64,000 bases of DNA from VBDM01 sp963699535 (GCA_963699535.1 CAVOUJ010000016.1:62001-126000), one strand, 5' to 3'. Counted from the stretch's first letter, positions 11,039-20,970 are shown. A program made the numbers and translations. Notes: generated by a model not told the origin, from the sequence alone.

Positions 11039-11458
11039 TCAGCCGCGTCCGCGCACCATCGCTACCTTGTCCTGCACGCGCACGTCGAAGCGCGCGACGT
11101 TGACCACCATGCGCTCGTGCGTGCCGTCGCCGATCGGCTCCTTTTCGTCCGCGACCGCAACGCGGAAGGTCACCGTGCGGCCCTCGACCTTGACGACCTC
11201 GACCTCGGCGCGCACGCGCATGCCCACCGGTGTCGCGGCGAAGTGCCGGACGTCGAGGCGCGTCCCGAGCGACTGGTGACCCGGGGGAAGCAGGTGCTCG
11301 ATCGCCGCCAGCGCCGCCGCCTCGATCACGTTGATCATGACCGGCGTCGCGAGCACGTGCACGCGCCCGCTGCCCACGCGCGGCGCGGTGTGGCCCTCGC
11401 GCACCACCAGCTCCGATACGCCCTTCAAGCCGGGCCTGAGGTTCGCCGCCGCGTTCAT
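11039..11458 (-). CDS. Hotdog-fold acyl-CoA thioesterase, FlK-like
   Basis: About 139 residues of the hotdog thioesterase group that includes fluoroacetyl-CoA thioesterase FlK. The pattern shared with that group is ATPVMINVIEAAAL (catalytic-position Glu), then LGTRLDVRHFAATPVGM, and GDGTHERMVVN with the conserved His near the end. The start was set at the second Met (11458) because the protein then begins at MNAAANLRPGLKG, aligned with its neighbour. It is transcribed divergently from a paralogue only 38 bases away. It should hydrolyse a small acyl-CoA; which one is unknown. Confidence 0.85.
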   Translation of the reverse strand: MNAAANLRPGLKGVSELVVREGHTAPRVGSGRVHVLATPVMINVIEAAALAAIEHLLPPGHQSLGTRLDVRHFAATPVGMRVRAEVEVVKVEGRTVTFRVAVADEKEPIGDGTHERMVVNVARFDVRVQDKVAMVRGRG

Positions 11459-11496
11459 GCGTGCATAATAGCGCCACATCGAATCGAGGAGCAGCG

Positions 11497-11898
11497 ATGA
11501 AACCCAGCCTGAAGCCCGGTATCGCCCACACCCGGAAGATCACCGTCGACGAGCCGCGCGTGATCAGCTTCATGGGCGACGACTGCCGCGTCTACGCCAC
11601 CCCGCGCATCATCAGCGACGTCGAATACACCTGCCGGGAGTTCCTGCTCGCGCACCTCGACCCGGGCGAGGATTCGGTGGGCACCAAGGTCAATTGGGAG
11701 CACGTCGGGCCGGCGCTGCTCGGCGCCGAGGTGACACTGTCTATCAAGGTCCTTCAGGTCGACGGCCGGCGCGTCGTGTTCGAGGCGAACGTGAACGACG
11801 GCGCCGACGCGGTCGCGCACGGCACGCACGAGCGCTTCATCGTAGACGTGCAGAAGCTGCGCGAGCGGCTGCTGAAGAAGAAGGCGCGGGCGGGCTAG
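11497..11898 (+). CDS. Hotdog-fold acyl-CoA thioesterase, FlK-like (paralogue)
   Basis: A 133-residue paralogue of the divergent upstream gene. Both share the opening LKPG/LRPGLKG, the VYATP...E core, the VGTKV...H segment and the GTHERFIVDV ending. A strong ribosome site (GAGGAG, five bases upstream) fixes the ATG at 11497. It has the Glu and His positions of FlK-type thioesterases but differs around the first active-site segment (IISDVEYTCREFL), so the substrate may differ. The C-terminus is Lys/Arg-rich. It probably shares a regulatory region with the divergent copy. Confidence 0.82.
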   Translation: MKPSLKPGIAHTRKITVDEPRVISFMGDDCRVYATPRIISDVEYTCREFLLAHLDPGEDSVGTKVNWEHVGPALLGAEVTLSIKVLQVDGRRVVFEANVNDGADAVAHGTHERFIVDVQKLRERLLKKKARAG

Positions 11899-11947
11899 CC
11901 CTCCGCCGGTTCGGGGCGCCTTGCCGCTGAGGCTCGGCGCCCCGCTC

Positions 11948-14104
11948 TCAGTGCGCGAGCGGATCCGGCCGCACCTGGATGTGCACCGCGCGCGGCTTCG
12001 AGCCCTTGCCGCCTTCCATCAGCCAGGGCGTGCGATCGCCGCTCGTGCTCCAAACGCCGCGTCCCTTCCAGCCGGCGTTCGGATCGTCGATGCGTCCGTC
12101 CAGCCCCTTGGCGAAGAAGCCCATCGGGTAAGGAACGCGCAGCATGACCATCTTCCCGTCCTTGAGCGCGATGAAACCGCCGTTCAGGTTGCCGGTGGCG
12201 ATCGGAACGTTCTCGCCAAGGCCGAGGGTGTTGTGGTGATCCACCCAGGTGTAATAGCTCGCCTCGGCGCTGTTCTTCTCGAAGCCTTCGTGTCCTGGCC
12301 CGGGGAAACGGTGGTAGGCGAAGCCCTCCGGGCAATGGTTACCGGTCGCGTTCGGCCCGTTGAGCGGCCCCTTGCACTTCCTGCGGTCGAAGCTGATGAA
12401 GCCGCCGTTCGAGCCCGAGCCCCACGCGACACCATTCTTGTCGATGTCGCCGCCGCGCAGGCCGACATAGCCAGCCGGAAGGGCGTAGAACTCGGAGAGC
12501 TTCGTCTTCGGGTCGAAGCGCAGGAACCCCGCGGTGCCGGCGAACACATTGAATGTGTACCAGACCGAGCCGTCGGTCGGATGCGGCATCACGGCGTAGG
12601 GACCGGAGCCCGCGATGCGCATGTCCTTGCCGGCCTCCGCCGGCTTGCCGGGCTCGGTGTACTCGTCGACCTTGCCGTTGCCGTTGGCGTCGAGCACCCA
12701 CGGCGCCCAGCCCTGCGCCTTGACCGCGTCGCCGGTCTCGTCGAGCACCTTGGTGTTAATCCATCCCGCCACGGGACCGGAGCCCGAGAACCACACCGTA
12801 TTGTCCGCGTCGTAGCCGAACTGCGGGTGATGCGTCCCGAAGCAGGTGTCGACGAGTGTGTACTTCATCGTCTTCGGATCGAGCATCGTCACCTGGCGCT
12901 GCGACAGCTCGATCGGGAACGCCTGGGCCGACGGATGATCCGAGCCCTTCTTGCAGAAGGCCGGGTTCTGCTCGCCGCGCACGTTGGCTGCAAACCACAC
13001 CCGGCCCTTGTGGTCGAACATGCCGTTATGGTTGTTCGCCTTCTGTGACCAGATCTTCTCCGTTCCCCAATACGGTGAAGGAGCGAAGGGTTTATCCATT
13101 GCCGTGGCGTGAAACGGCGGCCCGAATGACTCGCGGACGCTGTCATTGAGCACCGACATCCTGAAGTTGGTCACCGTGTGCGTCTTCGGGTCGAGGATCG
13201 GAATGTCGTCGCTCGAGTATTCGGCCGAGCCGTAGAGCGGCCCGTAGGGGTTGACCGTAGGATTGCGCCGGTCCGAGGAGATCAGGTCGTGCAGGAAGGT
13301 CTTCTCCGTGCCCCATTCCCATGAGGTGATGACGATGTTGCGCTCGACGCCCTGCGGGCGCGGCGGCTTCGCCTTGGGCAGCTCGCCCTTCGCGATGCGG
13401 TCAGTCCATTCTCCGTAATACTTGAACGGCACGCCGCCGAGCTGCTTGGCGAGCCGGTCGATCATGAACGAGCCGGTGTGGCCGGAGGCGGCCCGGCGCG
13501 CCCAGGCCTCCTCGCCCGACTTGAATTCGCCAAGCGCAGCAGGGATGGTGCGCGTCGATTCCTGGCCGAGTGCGTGGCAGCCGATGCAGTCGGTATTGCT
13601 CATCCGCCGCCGCCAGAGCTCCTGGGTGACTTCCTTGGGAATGTTCGTCGAGCCGCCGAAGTCCTTCGCCGGCGGCATCTTCAGCATCGAATACCAGTAG
13701 ACCGCCGGGTAATAGTGCGCCGCCGCAGCGGGCGTGGGCGCGGGCACCGCGCTGTGGTTGACGATCTGGCCGGGCTTTGCGAGGAGCTTCGGCGAATCGA
13801 CCAGACCGTAGCCGCGCACCCAGACCTGGTAGTTCGCCGTCGGCAGATCGGGAATGACGTAGCGCCCCCTGTCGTCGGTGACGACGATGCGAGCGAACTT
13901 GGTGGGCAGCTCGGTCGTCTCGGCGATCACCCAGACTCCAGCCTCGGGGCCCTTCGGCCCGGTGACCACTCCGCCGATGTCGTCCTTGTCGATCTGGACT
14001 GCACCGCCTTTCTGCGCGGACGCAGTACCGCCGGGCACCGCGAGCAGCAGGCTCACGGCCAGCATAGCCGAGAGGTTTCGGAGATAGGGGATAGGGTTCG
14101 ACAT
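11948..14104 (-). CDS. Secreted c-heme protein with carboxypeptidase-like Ig domain and Vgb-like propeller
   Basis: A 718-residue exported protein. A signal peptide (residues 1-30, ending near TASAQ) is followed by a carboxypeptidase-regulatory-like beta sandwich (~40-105: GGVVTGPKGPEAGVWVIAET...DDRGRYVIPDLP), one c-type heme site CIGCH (~172) in a linker, and a long beta-propeller region resembling virginiamycin B lyase/streptogramin lyase repeats (DPKTMKYT..., FDPKTKLSEFY...). Such proteins are usually annotated as hypothetical; the heme suggests redox use rather than antibiotic cleavage. GGAGG lies just before the ATG at 14104. A second heme-Vgb gene lies 2.4 kb away on the other strand. 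Substrate unknown. Confidence 0.75.
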   Translation of the reverse strand: MSNPIPYLRNLSAMLAVSLLLAVPGGTASAQKGGAVQIDKDDIGGVVTGPKGPEAGVWVIAETTELPTKFARIVVTDDRGRYVIPDLPTANYQVWVRGYGLVDSPKLLAKPGQIVNHSAVPAPTPAAAAHYYPAVYWYSMLKMPPAKDFGGSTNIPKEVTQELWRRRMSNTDCIGCHALGQESTRTIPAALGEFKSGEEAWARRAASGHTGSFMIDRLAKQLGGVPFKYYGEWTDRIAKGELPKAKPPRPQGVERNIVITSWEWGTEKTFLHDLISSDRRNPTVNPYGPLYGSAEYSSDDIPILDPKTHTVTNFRMSVLNDSVRESFGPPFHATAMDKPFAPSPYWGTEKIWSQKANNHNGMFDHKGRVWFAANVRGEQNPAFCKKGSDHPSAQAFPIELSQRQVTMLDPKTMKYTLVDTCFGTHHPQFGYDADNTVWFSGSGPVAGWINTKVLDETGDAVKAQGWAPWVLDANGNGKVDEYTEPGKPAEAGKDMRIAGSGPYAVMPHPTDGSVWYTFNVFAGTAGFLRFDPKTKLSEFYALPAGYVGLRGGDIDKNGVAWGSGSNGGFISFDRRKCKGPLNGPNATGNHCPEGFAYHRFPGPGHEGFEKNSAEASYYTWVDHHNTLGLGENVPIATGNLNGGFIALKDGKMVMLRVPYPMGFFAKGLDGRIDDPNAGWKGRGVWSTSGDRTPWLMEGGKGSKPRAVHIQVRPDPLAH

Positions 14105-14186
14105 GGCTGGCCTCCTTTGTTCGCCGGTTCAAGCCATCGTTAGGGTGCAGCGCGACGCGATTATGGCACCAATTTCAGCCGCGGCT

Positions 14187-14951
14187 TCAAGACCCCGCCT
14201 TCTTCTTCAGCGCCTCGAGCATCGGCGTGATCAGATCCATCGGCACCGGGAAAACGATGGTCGAGGCCTTGTCGCCGGCGATGTTGCTGAGCGTCTGCAG
14301 GTAGCGCAGCTGCATCGCTTCGGCCTGCTTCGAGAGCATCTGCGCCGCCTGCAGGAGCTTCTCGGAGGCCTGCAGCTCGCCCTCGGCGTGGATCACCTTC
14401 GCGCGGCGCTCGCGCTCGGCCTCCGCCTGGCGCGCGATCGCCCGCACCATCGATTCGTTCAGGTCGACGTGCTTGATCTCGACGTTCGACACCTTGATGC
14501 CCCAGGCGTCGGTCTGGGTGTCGAGCGTCTTCTGGATGTCGATGTTCAGCTTCTCGCGCTCGGCGAGCAGCGCGTCGAGCTCGTGCTTGCCGAGCACCGC
14601 GCGCAGCGTCGTCTGCGCGAGCTGGCTGGTCGCCCCCAGGAAGTCCACGACCTGGATGATCGCCTTCTGCGGATCGACGACGCGGAAGTACACCACCGCG
14701 TTGACCTTCACCGAGACGTTGTCGCGCGTGATCACGTCCTGCGGCGGCACGTCGAGCACCACGGTGCGCAGGTCCACCCTCACCATCTGCTGGATCACCG
14801 GGATCAGGATGAAGAGGCCCGGGCCCTTGACCATCCAGAAGCGCCCGAGCTGGAACACCACGCCGCGCTCGTACTCGCGCAGGATCCGGAGCGACCACGC
14901 GAGGAGCAGGATGACCAATACCAGCACGCCAAGACCGAAATTGAAGACCAT
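14187..14951 (-). CDS. Slipin / stomatin-like SPFH protein
   Basis: A 254-residue membrane-anchored SPFH protein. An N-terminal hydrophobic hairpin (~1-22) precedes the stomatin core (REYERGVVFQLGRF, KGPGL, DNVSVKVNAVVYFRV) and a coiled-coil helix (~170-230). Slipins are encoded next to NfeD proteases and scaffold them in the inner membrane. Here the nfeD stop lies two bases before this start, with GGAGG inside the end of nfeD, a textbook two-gene operon. Confidence 0.95.
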   Translation of the reverse strand: MVFNFGLGVLVLVILLLAWSLRILREYERGVVFQLGRFWMVKGPGLFILIPVIQQMVRVDLRTVVLDVPPQDVITRDNVSVKVNAVVYFRVVDPQKAIIQVVDFLGATSQLAQTTLRAVLGKHELDALLAEREKLNIDIQKTLDTQTDAWGIKVSNVEIKHVDLNESMVRAIARQAEAERERRAKVIHAEGELQASEKLLQAAQMLSKQAEAMQLRYLQTLSNIAGDKASTIVFPVPMDLITPMLEALKKKAGS

Positions 14952-14953
14952 GT

Positions 14954-16322
14954 TTATCCTCCGTCACCGGAATCCGGAACCACATCGAGCAGCAGGCCGT
15001 CCATCGCCGTCACGCGCACGCGCTGACCCGCCTTGAGGGCCGCCGCGGTGCGCACGCGCCAGGTCTCGCCGTGGATCCGCGCCCAGCCCTCGCGCTCGCA
15101 GTCCTCGAGCACTTCGCCCGAGATTCCGATCAGCTCCTCGCGCCCGCTCACGACCGGGCGGCCGCGCGCCTTGACCGCCATCCCCACGACGGCGAAAAGA
15201 AAGACGGCGCTCGCGGCGGCGATCCCGAGCACCAGCGAAAACGGCACGCCGAACCCCGGAACGTCGGTGTCGATCAGGATCACCGAGCCGATCACGAAGG
15301 CGATCGCACCGCCTATGCCGAGCGACCCGAAGGAGGGGAAGAACAGTTCGGCGATGCCGAAGGCGATGCCGAGCAGGATCAGCGCGAGCCCCGCGTAGTT
15401 CACCGGCAGCAGGTGAAACGCGTACAGCGCGATCAGCACGCAGATCGCGCCGACCACGCCGGGAAAAACGAGCCCCGGATTGGAGAACTCGAACACCAGC
15501 GCGTAGATGCCGACGAGGATCAGGATGTAGGCGATGCTCGGGTCGGTGATCACGGAAAGAAAGCGCGAGCGCCAGTCGGGCTCCAGCGCCGTCGCGGCGA
15601 CGCCCGAGGTCGCGAGCACGCGCGGCTTGCCCTGCGACCTCGAGCTTGCGGCCGTCGAGCCGCTTGAGGAGGTCGGGCACGTCCTCGGCGACGAGGTCGA
15701 TCACTTTCGCCTTGAGCGCCTCGCCCGCGGACAGGCTCACCGCCTCGCGCACCGCCTTTTCGGCCCAGTCGGCGTTGCGGCCGCGCATCTGCGCGAGGCC
15801 GCGGATGTACGCCGCCGCGTCGTTCACCTGCTTGCGGGTCATCGTCGCCGAGCTGCTGCCGCCTTCGCTCTTTCCGGATTTGTCGCCTTTCGCCCCCGGA
15901 TCCTCGTCCTTTCCCGCGCCCCCGGGCGCGCCGATCGCCACCGGCGTCGCCGCCCCGAGATTGGTCGCGGGCGCCATCGCAGCGACGTGGCTCGCGTAGA
16001 GGATGTAGGTGCCGGCGCTTGCAGCGCGCGCGCCGCCCGGCGCGACGAAAGCGGCCACGGGTACCGGAGAGGCGAGGATGTCCTTGATGATCGCGCGCAT
16101 CGAAGTGTCGAGCCCGCCGGGTGTGTCCATCTGCAGCACGAGGAGCTGTGCGCCCTGCTTCTGAGCCGTATCGATGCCGCGATGCACATAATCCGCGGTC
16201 GCCGGGCCGATCGCGCCGTTGACGCTCAACAGGATCACCGGTCCGTCCGCGGCCTGGACGAAGCCGGGCCACAGAGCCCCGAGTGCGAGCAAGACCTTAT
16301 GCCAGCGCAACATTTTTCCCAT
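14954..16322 (-). pseudogene. NfeD1b-type membrane serine protease, one frameshift
   Basis: NfeD long form: signal peptide (1-24), ClpP-like serine protease domain (TPGGLDTSMRAIIKDIL, and the catalytic-serine region ARAASAGTYIL), then four to five membrane helices and a C-terminal OB-fold ending DLLLDVVPDSGDGG-like. The N-terminal part runs from 16322 to about 15630 and the C-terminal part continues in the next frame from about 15635. One extra G in the GGG near 15627-15633 explains it: removing it joins KLEVAG to KPRVLATSG. Both halves look undamaged otherwise, so this may be a sequence error rather than a dead gene. It forms an operon with the downstream slipin gene. Confidence 0.85.
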
Positions 16323-16519
16323 GGCTCGTTGCCGCGAAATCGGAGCGGCCTCCTAAGTGTAGTCGATTGGGCAGGGGGCGGCGGGAAGCCTATGGACTTC
16401 CCCGCGCGATCGCAGTACCTTCACCGGCAAGAACAAGCAGGTCGAGCCCGCATACCGGAAATCAGCACGTTACGGGAACCGCGCCGCACGGCGCTTCGCG
16501 TTTCTCTCAAGGAGGAATC

Positions 16520-17747
16520 ATGTCCAGGAAATCGCTTTTTTCGTTGATCGCTTCCGCCCTGCTGTGCTCGGCGCTCCCCGCCTGGGCCCAGAAGGCTGCG
16601 CCCGAGGACAAGGGCAAGCAGCTGGTCGACGCCCAGTGCAACAGCTGCCACCCGCTCACCGCGCGCACCGGCTCCGGATACGACGCCAAGGGCTGGCGCA
16701 CGGTCATGCGCATGATGACGAACCACGGCGTGGCCATTCAGAAGGACGATCTGGGCCCGATGACCCAGTACCTGATCAAGACCTTTCCGGTCAAGGGCAG
16801 ACCCGACGCCGACGGTCGTCAAGGGCCCGCTCAAGGTTTCGATGAAGGTCTTTCAGGCGCCCACGCCCGGATCGCGGCCGCACGATCCGCTGGCGGCGAA
16901 GGATGGATCACTCTGGTATACGGGCCAGATGAACAACGTGCTCGGCCGCGTCGATCCCAAGACCGGCAAGGTCAAGGAATACCCTCTCAAGACGGCGCAC
17001 TCCGGACCTCACGGCCTGGTCGAGGACAAGGACGGCAACATCTGGTACACGGGCAACACCGGGAATCTCGTCGGCAAGCTCGACCCGAAGACCGGCGCCG
17101 TCACCGAGTACATCACGGGGCCGGAGGCGAAGGATCCCCACACGCTGATCTTCGACCAGAAGGGCATCCTGTGGTTTACCGCGCAGGGCGCCAACCGCAT
17201 CGGGCGGCTCGACCCGAAGACGGGCGAGATCAAGCTGCTCACGCCTCCGACGCCCAAGTCCCGCCCCTACGGGATGGCCGTGGACTCCAAGGGCACCGTG
17301 TTCGTCGTGCAGTTCGGCACAAACAGCGTCGCGGCGGTGGACCCGGCGACTCTGCAGGTCCGCGAATACAAGCTGCCGGATCCAGCCTCCCGTCCGCGGC
17401 GCATTGCGATCACCAGCGACGACATGATCTGGTACTCGGACTATTCGCGCGGCTACCTCGGCCGTCTCGACCCCGCTACCGGCAAGGTCACTGAATGGCA
17501 GTCGCCAAGCGGCCCGAAATCCGCACCCTACGGCATTTCTGCAATCCGCGACGTTATCTGGTACAGCGAGTCCGAGACCACGCCGAACACGGTCGTGCGC
17601 TTCGACCCGAAGACGGAGAAATTCCAGAGCTGGACGATCCCGGGCGGCGGCAACATCGTGCGCAACACCGATGTGACCACCGACGGCAACTTCGTGCTTG
17701 CGAACAGCCTGGTCAACGGCGTGACCCTAGTCAGAGTGCCGAAGTAG
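16520..17747 (+). pseudogene. Cytochrome c / Vgb-like beta-propeller protein, one frameshift
   Basis: An exported protein of about 408 residues: signal peptide MSRKSLFSLIASALLCSALP (cleaved near AWAQ), a small cytochrome c domain with CNSCH (~39), then a six- or seven-bladed propeller with repeated YTG..GKVDPKTG and PYGxAxD strings, as in virginiamycin B lyase. The first part ends in the wrong frame after FPVKGRPD; the rest resumes one base later at TVVKGPLKVSMKVFQ, so one extra base lies near 16801-16812. Fused cytochrome-Vgb proteins of this form are known to me, so the two parts belong together. AGGAGG lies 5-6 bases before ATG 16520. A strong terminator follows the stop. Confidence 0.8.
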
Positions 17748-17782
17748 GACAGGAGCTGACCGCTTCGCAGCAGCTCCTGTCT

Positions 17783-17831
17783 CTGCGCGATCGAGCGGAC
17801 GCAAGCGCCGCTCATCGCGCAGTGTTTTTTT
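17783..17831 (+). terminator. Rho-independent terminator after the heme-Vgb gene
   Basis: A stem of about 15 pairs (CTGCGCGATCGAGCGG against CCGCTCATCGCGCAG) with a nine-base loop is followed by TG and seven T. A second inverted repeat (GACAGGAGCTG / CAGCTCCTGTC, 17748-17781) lies just before it. It ends ten bases before the next gene's ATG, so that gene needs its own promoter or read-through. Confidence 0.8.
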
Positions 17832-17840
17832 GGAACTGGA

Positions 17841-18813
17841 ATGGACGCTGAAAGCGCAGAGCGCAGTCCGTCGACTTCCGGCGCTTTGCCGGAAGTCGAG
17901 GGAACCGAGCACTGGACCAAGAAGCGCGCGGACGGCCGGGATGTGCGGCTCTTCCTCTGGCGCAAGCGCCTGCGCAACCCGTCCGCCGGCGGGCCGCGCC
18001 GCGGCACGATCCTCTTCGTCCACGGGTCTTCGATGGCTTCGACGCCGGTGTTCGACCTGCAGCTCCCCGGCCGGCCGCAGTCCTCCGTCATGGACTGGTT
18101 CGCACGCCTCGGCTACGACACCTGGTGCGTCGATTGCGAGGGCTACGGCCGCTCGGACAAGTCGCGGCCGGTGAACGCCGACATCTCCTGCGGCGCCGAC
18201 GATCTCGAGGCCGCATCCGAATACGTCATGAAGCAGAACGGCGGCGGGAAGCTCCTCCTCTACGGATCGTCGTCCGGCGCGCTGCGCGCGGGCCTGTTCG
18301 CGCAGCGGCATCCCGAGCGCGCGAAGCGCCTCGCGCTCGACGCCCTCGTCTGGACGGGCGAAGGCAGCCCGACGCTCGCCGAGCGGAAGAAGCGCCTCGC
18401 CCAGTTCCGCGCAAGCCACCGCCGACCCATCGACCGCGCCTTCATCCACAGCATCTTCACGCGCGATCACGCCGGGACGAGCGACCTCACGCGTGGTCGA
18501 TGCCTTCGCCGACGCAGTGCTCGCGCTCGACGATTCAGTGCCGACCGGGACGTACATCGACATGTCGGCGAACCTGCCGGTGCTCGACCCCGCGAAGATC
18601 ACGGTGCCGACCCTCATCATGCGCGGGCAGTGGGACGGCATCGCCTCCTTCGAGGACCTCGCGGCCTTCTTCGCCAGGCTCCCCAACCCGGACAAGCAGT
18701 TCGCCGTCATGCCGGGAATCGCCCACTCGAGCACGCGCTCGAAGAACTGGGCGCTGGTGTACCACCTCCTCGACGCGTTTTTCAGCCAGCCCGATCCGGT
18801 GTATACGGGCTAG
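17841..18813 (+). pseudogene. Alpha/beta hydrolase, one frameshift
   Basis: A hydrolase of about 323 residues with no signal peptide. HGSS oxyanion region (~60), nucleophile elbow GSSSG (~141), acid in RGQWDGIA and His in GIAHSS near the end are all present. The frame breaks near 18485: the first part reads to HAGTSDL and the second resumes with RVVDAFADAVLALDD one base later, consistent with one inserted base. Function beyond ester or amide hydrolysis cannot be named. It starts directly after a strong terminator with only GGA as ribosome site. Confidence 0.75.
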
Positions 18814-18825
18814 CATGACGACGAA

Positions 18826-18846
18826 AAAGGGGGCACACCCCCCTTT
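18826..18846 (+). terminator. Terminator-like hairpin
   Basis: AAAGGGGG and CCCCCTTT pair around a five-base loop just after the hydrolase stop. There is no long T run, so termination is plausible but not certain. Confidence 0.45.
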
Positions 18847-18894
18847 CATATCCCCCAAATCGGCGGCCGGCATCTTTCGATGGCCGGCGAAATA

Positions 18895-19956
18895 ATGGCT
18901 GAACCGTCCCCCCCGCTCCTGCCCGCGGAGTCGTTGCGCCGCTTCGTCTCCGACGCGCTCGCCAAGGTCGGGCTGCCCCAGTCCGACGCCGCCACCTGCG
19001 CCGAGCTGATGGTGCGGGCGGACCTCCTGGGCGCGGACGGTCACGGCATCTTCCGCCTTCCGCAGTACGTGCGGCGCATCAAGGGCGGCGCAGTGAACGT
19101 GAAGCCCAAGGTCCGCATCGCGCGCGAGGCCGCGGGGATGGCGCTCGTCGACGGCGACAACGGCATGGGGCACGTGGTCATGAGCTTCGCGACGCAGACG
19201 GCGATCGAGAAGGCGAAGAGCGCCGGCGCCGCCTGGGTCGGGGTGAGAAACAGCAATCACGCGGGGCCGGCATCGCTGTACGCCGCGATGCCGCTCGATC
19301 ACGACATGATCGGGCTGTATCTCGCGGTCGGCAACGCCAACCACATGGCGCCCTGGGGCGGGATCGATCTCCTGCTCTCGACCAACCCGATCGCGGTCGC
19401 AGTTCCCGGCCACGGCGGACCGGTCGTGCTCGACATGGCGACGAGCGTCGCGGCCTACGGAAAAGTGAAGACCGCCGCGCAGCGCGGAGAAGCGATGCCC
19501 GAGGGCTGGATGATCGACCGCGAGGGAAAGCCGCTCACCGATCCGAAGCGGGCGGACGAAGGCATGCTCGTGCCGATCGGCGGCTACAAGGGCTACGGGC
19601 TCGCCTTGGTATTCGGCCTGCTCGCGGGGACGCTCAACGGGGCGGCGATGGGCAGCGACACGATCGACTTCAACGCCGACGACAAGACCCCCACCAACAC
19701 CGGCCACGCGATCGTGGCGCTCTCGATCGCGGCGTTCGGGGAGGTGGACGAGTTCAAGCGCCGCGTGGACAAGATCGCGCGAGAGATCCGCAGGTCGAAG
19801 CCCCTTCCGGGCGTGACGAGAGTGTGGCTGCCGGGAGACCAGAGCCGCGCGAAGTTCGAAGAGCGCTCGCAGAACGGCATCCCCGTGCCGAATGCCCTGC
19901 GCGCAAGTCTCGACAAGCTCGCGGGCGAGCTGAAAATCCCCCGGCTCACGGCGTAG
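18895..19956 (+). CDS. Malate/L-lactate (Ldh2) family NAD(P)-dependent dehydrogenase
   Basis: A 353-residue protein of the malate/L-sulfolactate/ureidoglycolate dehydrogenase family, which has its own fold unrelated to classical LDH. Family strings are DLLGADGHGIFRLPQYVRR, the catalytic-His region VRNSNHAGPASLYA, STNPIAVAVP, and GGYKGYGLALVFGLL. It oxidises a 2-hydroxy acid with NAD(P); the substrate cannot be read from sequence. ATG 18895 gives the usual family beginning; an in-frame ATG lies five codons upstream. It is one of few intact genes in the frameshift-rich patch. The next gene starts eight bases after its stop and is probably in the same operon. Confidence 0.88.
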   Translation: MAEPSPPLLPAESLRRFVSDALAKVGLPQSDAATCAELMVRADLLGADGHGIFRLPQYVRRIKGGAVNVKPKVRIAREAAGMALVDGDNGMGHVVMSFATQTAIEKAKSAGAAWVGVRNSNHAGPASLYAAMPLDHDMIGLYLAVGNANHMAPWGGIDLLLSTNPIAVAVPGHGGPVVLDMATSVAAYGKVKTAAQRGEAMPEGWMIDREGKPLTDPKRADEGMLVPIGGYKGYGLALVFGLLAGTLNGAAMGSDTIDFNADDKTPTNTGHAIVALSIAAFGEVDEFKRRVDKIAREIRRSKPLPGVTRVWLPGDQSRAKFEERSQNGIPVPNALRASLDKLAGELKIPRLTA

Positions 19957-19964
19957 GAGCGAAC

Positions 19965-20874
19965 ATGCAGGCCATTCGGACGGTACTGATCTACGGCTAC
20001 GGCGTCATGGGGCGCGGGGTCGCTGCGACCTTCGCCGCAATCGGGCTTCACCACCCTCGTCAGGAGCAGCGCGCAAGCTCTCAGGGCTGCCCGCGAACCT
20101 CGCCGCGGCGGAGCGCCTGCCCAAGGACCCGCCCGATCTCGTGATCGAGTTCGTCCCCGAGGACGTGCGCGTCAAGCAGGGCGTATACGCCGAGATCGAG
20201 TCGGCGTATCCGGGCTCGAATGCGCCGCTGATCGCGAGCGGGACCTCGGGGCTCGATCTGGTCGAGCTGGCGCGCGGAATGAAGCATCCGGAGCGCTTTC
20301 TCGGCGTGCATTACTTCATGCCCGCCGACACCGCGCCGGTGGTCGAAGTGATGGCGGGGCTCGCGACCGCGCGCGCCGACGTGGACCGCGTGGCGGACGC
20401 CTTGAGGCGCACCGGCAAGGAGCCGGTCGTGCTCTACAAGCCCATCGTCGGGTTCCTGGTCAACCGCCTGCAGCACGCGATCCTGCACGAGGCCTACTAC
20501 CTGATCGAGGCGGGCGTCGCTACGGCCGAGGACATCGACCACGCCGTGCGCCGGATGCTCGCGCCGCGCATGTGCCTGAACGGACTGATCCAGCAGAAGG
20601 ACATCAGCGGCCTCAAGATCCATGCGGACGCCCAGGCGTCGATCGTGCCCAAGCTCTTCCACAACGCGACGCCCAATCCCATGCTCCAGAACATGGTCGC
20701 GCCGCGGCCGAGACCGGGCTCTCGGCGGGGAAAGGCTTCTACGACTGGAGCGGCTGCGACGTCGAGGCCGTGCGCAAGCAGGCCTCGAGCCAGCTCGCGA
20801 AGCTGCTCGAGTTTCTCAAGACGGGGATCGGCGCGCCGGCGCCGGGGACACAGCCGAAGGCGGTTGCGAGGTAG
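19965..20874 (+). pseudogene. 3-hydroxyacyl-CoA dehydrogenase family protein, about three frameshifts
   Basis: NAD-binding dehydrogenase of the 3HCDH family. The Rossmann start LIYGYGVMGRGVAATFA is at 19965, followed in other frames by GFTTLVRSS, LPANLAAAERLP, then a long intact block from 20130 (IEFVPEDVRVKQ...LGVHYFMPADT...VGFLVNRLQHAI...LIEAGVATAEDIDHAVRRML) and the ending ETGLSAGKGFYDWSG in a third frame. Indels lie near 20040, 20070 and 20702. The two domains and the C-terminal GKGFYDW motif are those of 3-hydroxybutyryl-CoA dehydrogenase-like proteins acting on 3-hydroxyacyl substrates. It sits eight bases after an Ldh2-type dehydrogenase, so both may act on the same hydroxy acid. Confidence 0.75.
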
Positions 20875-20970
20875 TCGTCGGGGTTGCCTGTCGATTCACA
20901 CCTGGAAGTTCGGAGTCATCTCAGCCGGCCTGGACCGGTGCGGCGTGCGCTGCCATGAACCTCCTCTTCC

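Noticed and set aside
16842..17747. Vgb-like propeller as a separate gene starting at ATG 16842
   Set aside because: It would lack a signal peptide and ribosome site, and the preceding cytochrome domain ends one base out of frame exactly at the junction; a single frameshifted fusion explains both.
20875..20970. Possible small ORFs between the 3HCDH gene and the cassette remnant
   Set aside because: No ribosome site, no hydrophobic or family pattern; the region reads as junction DNA.
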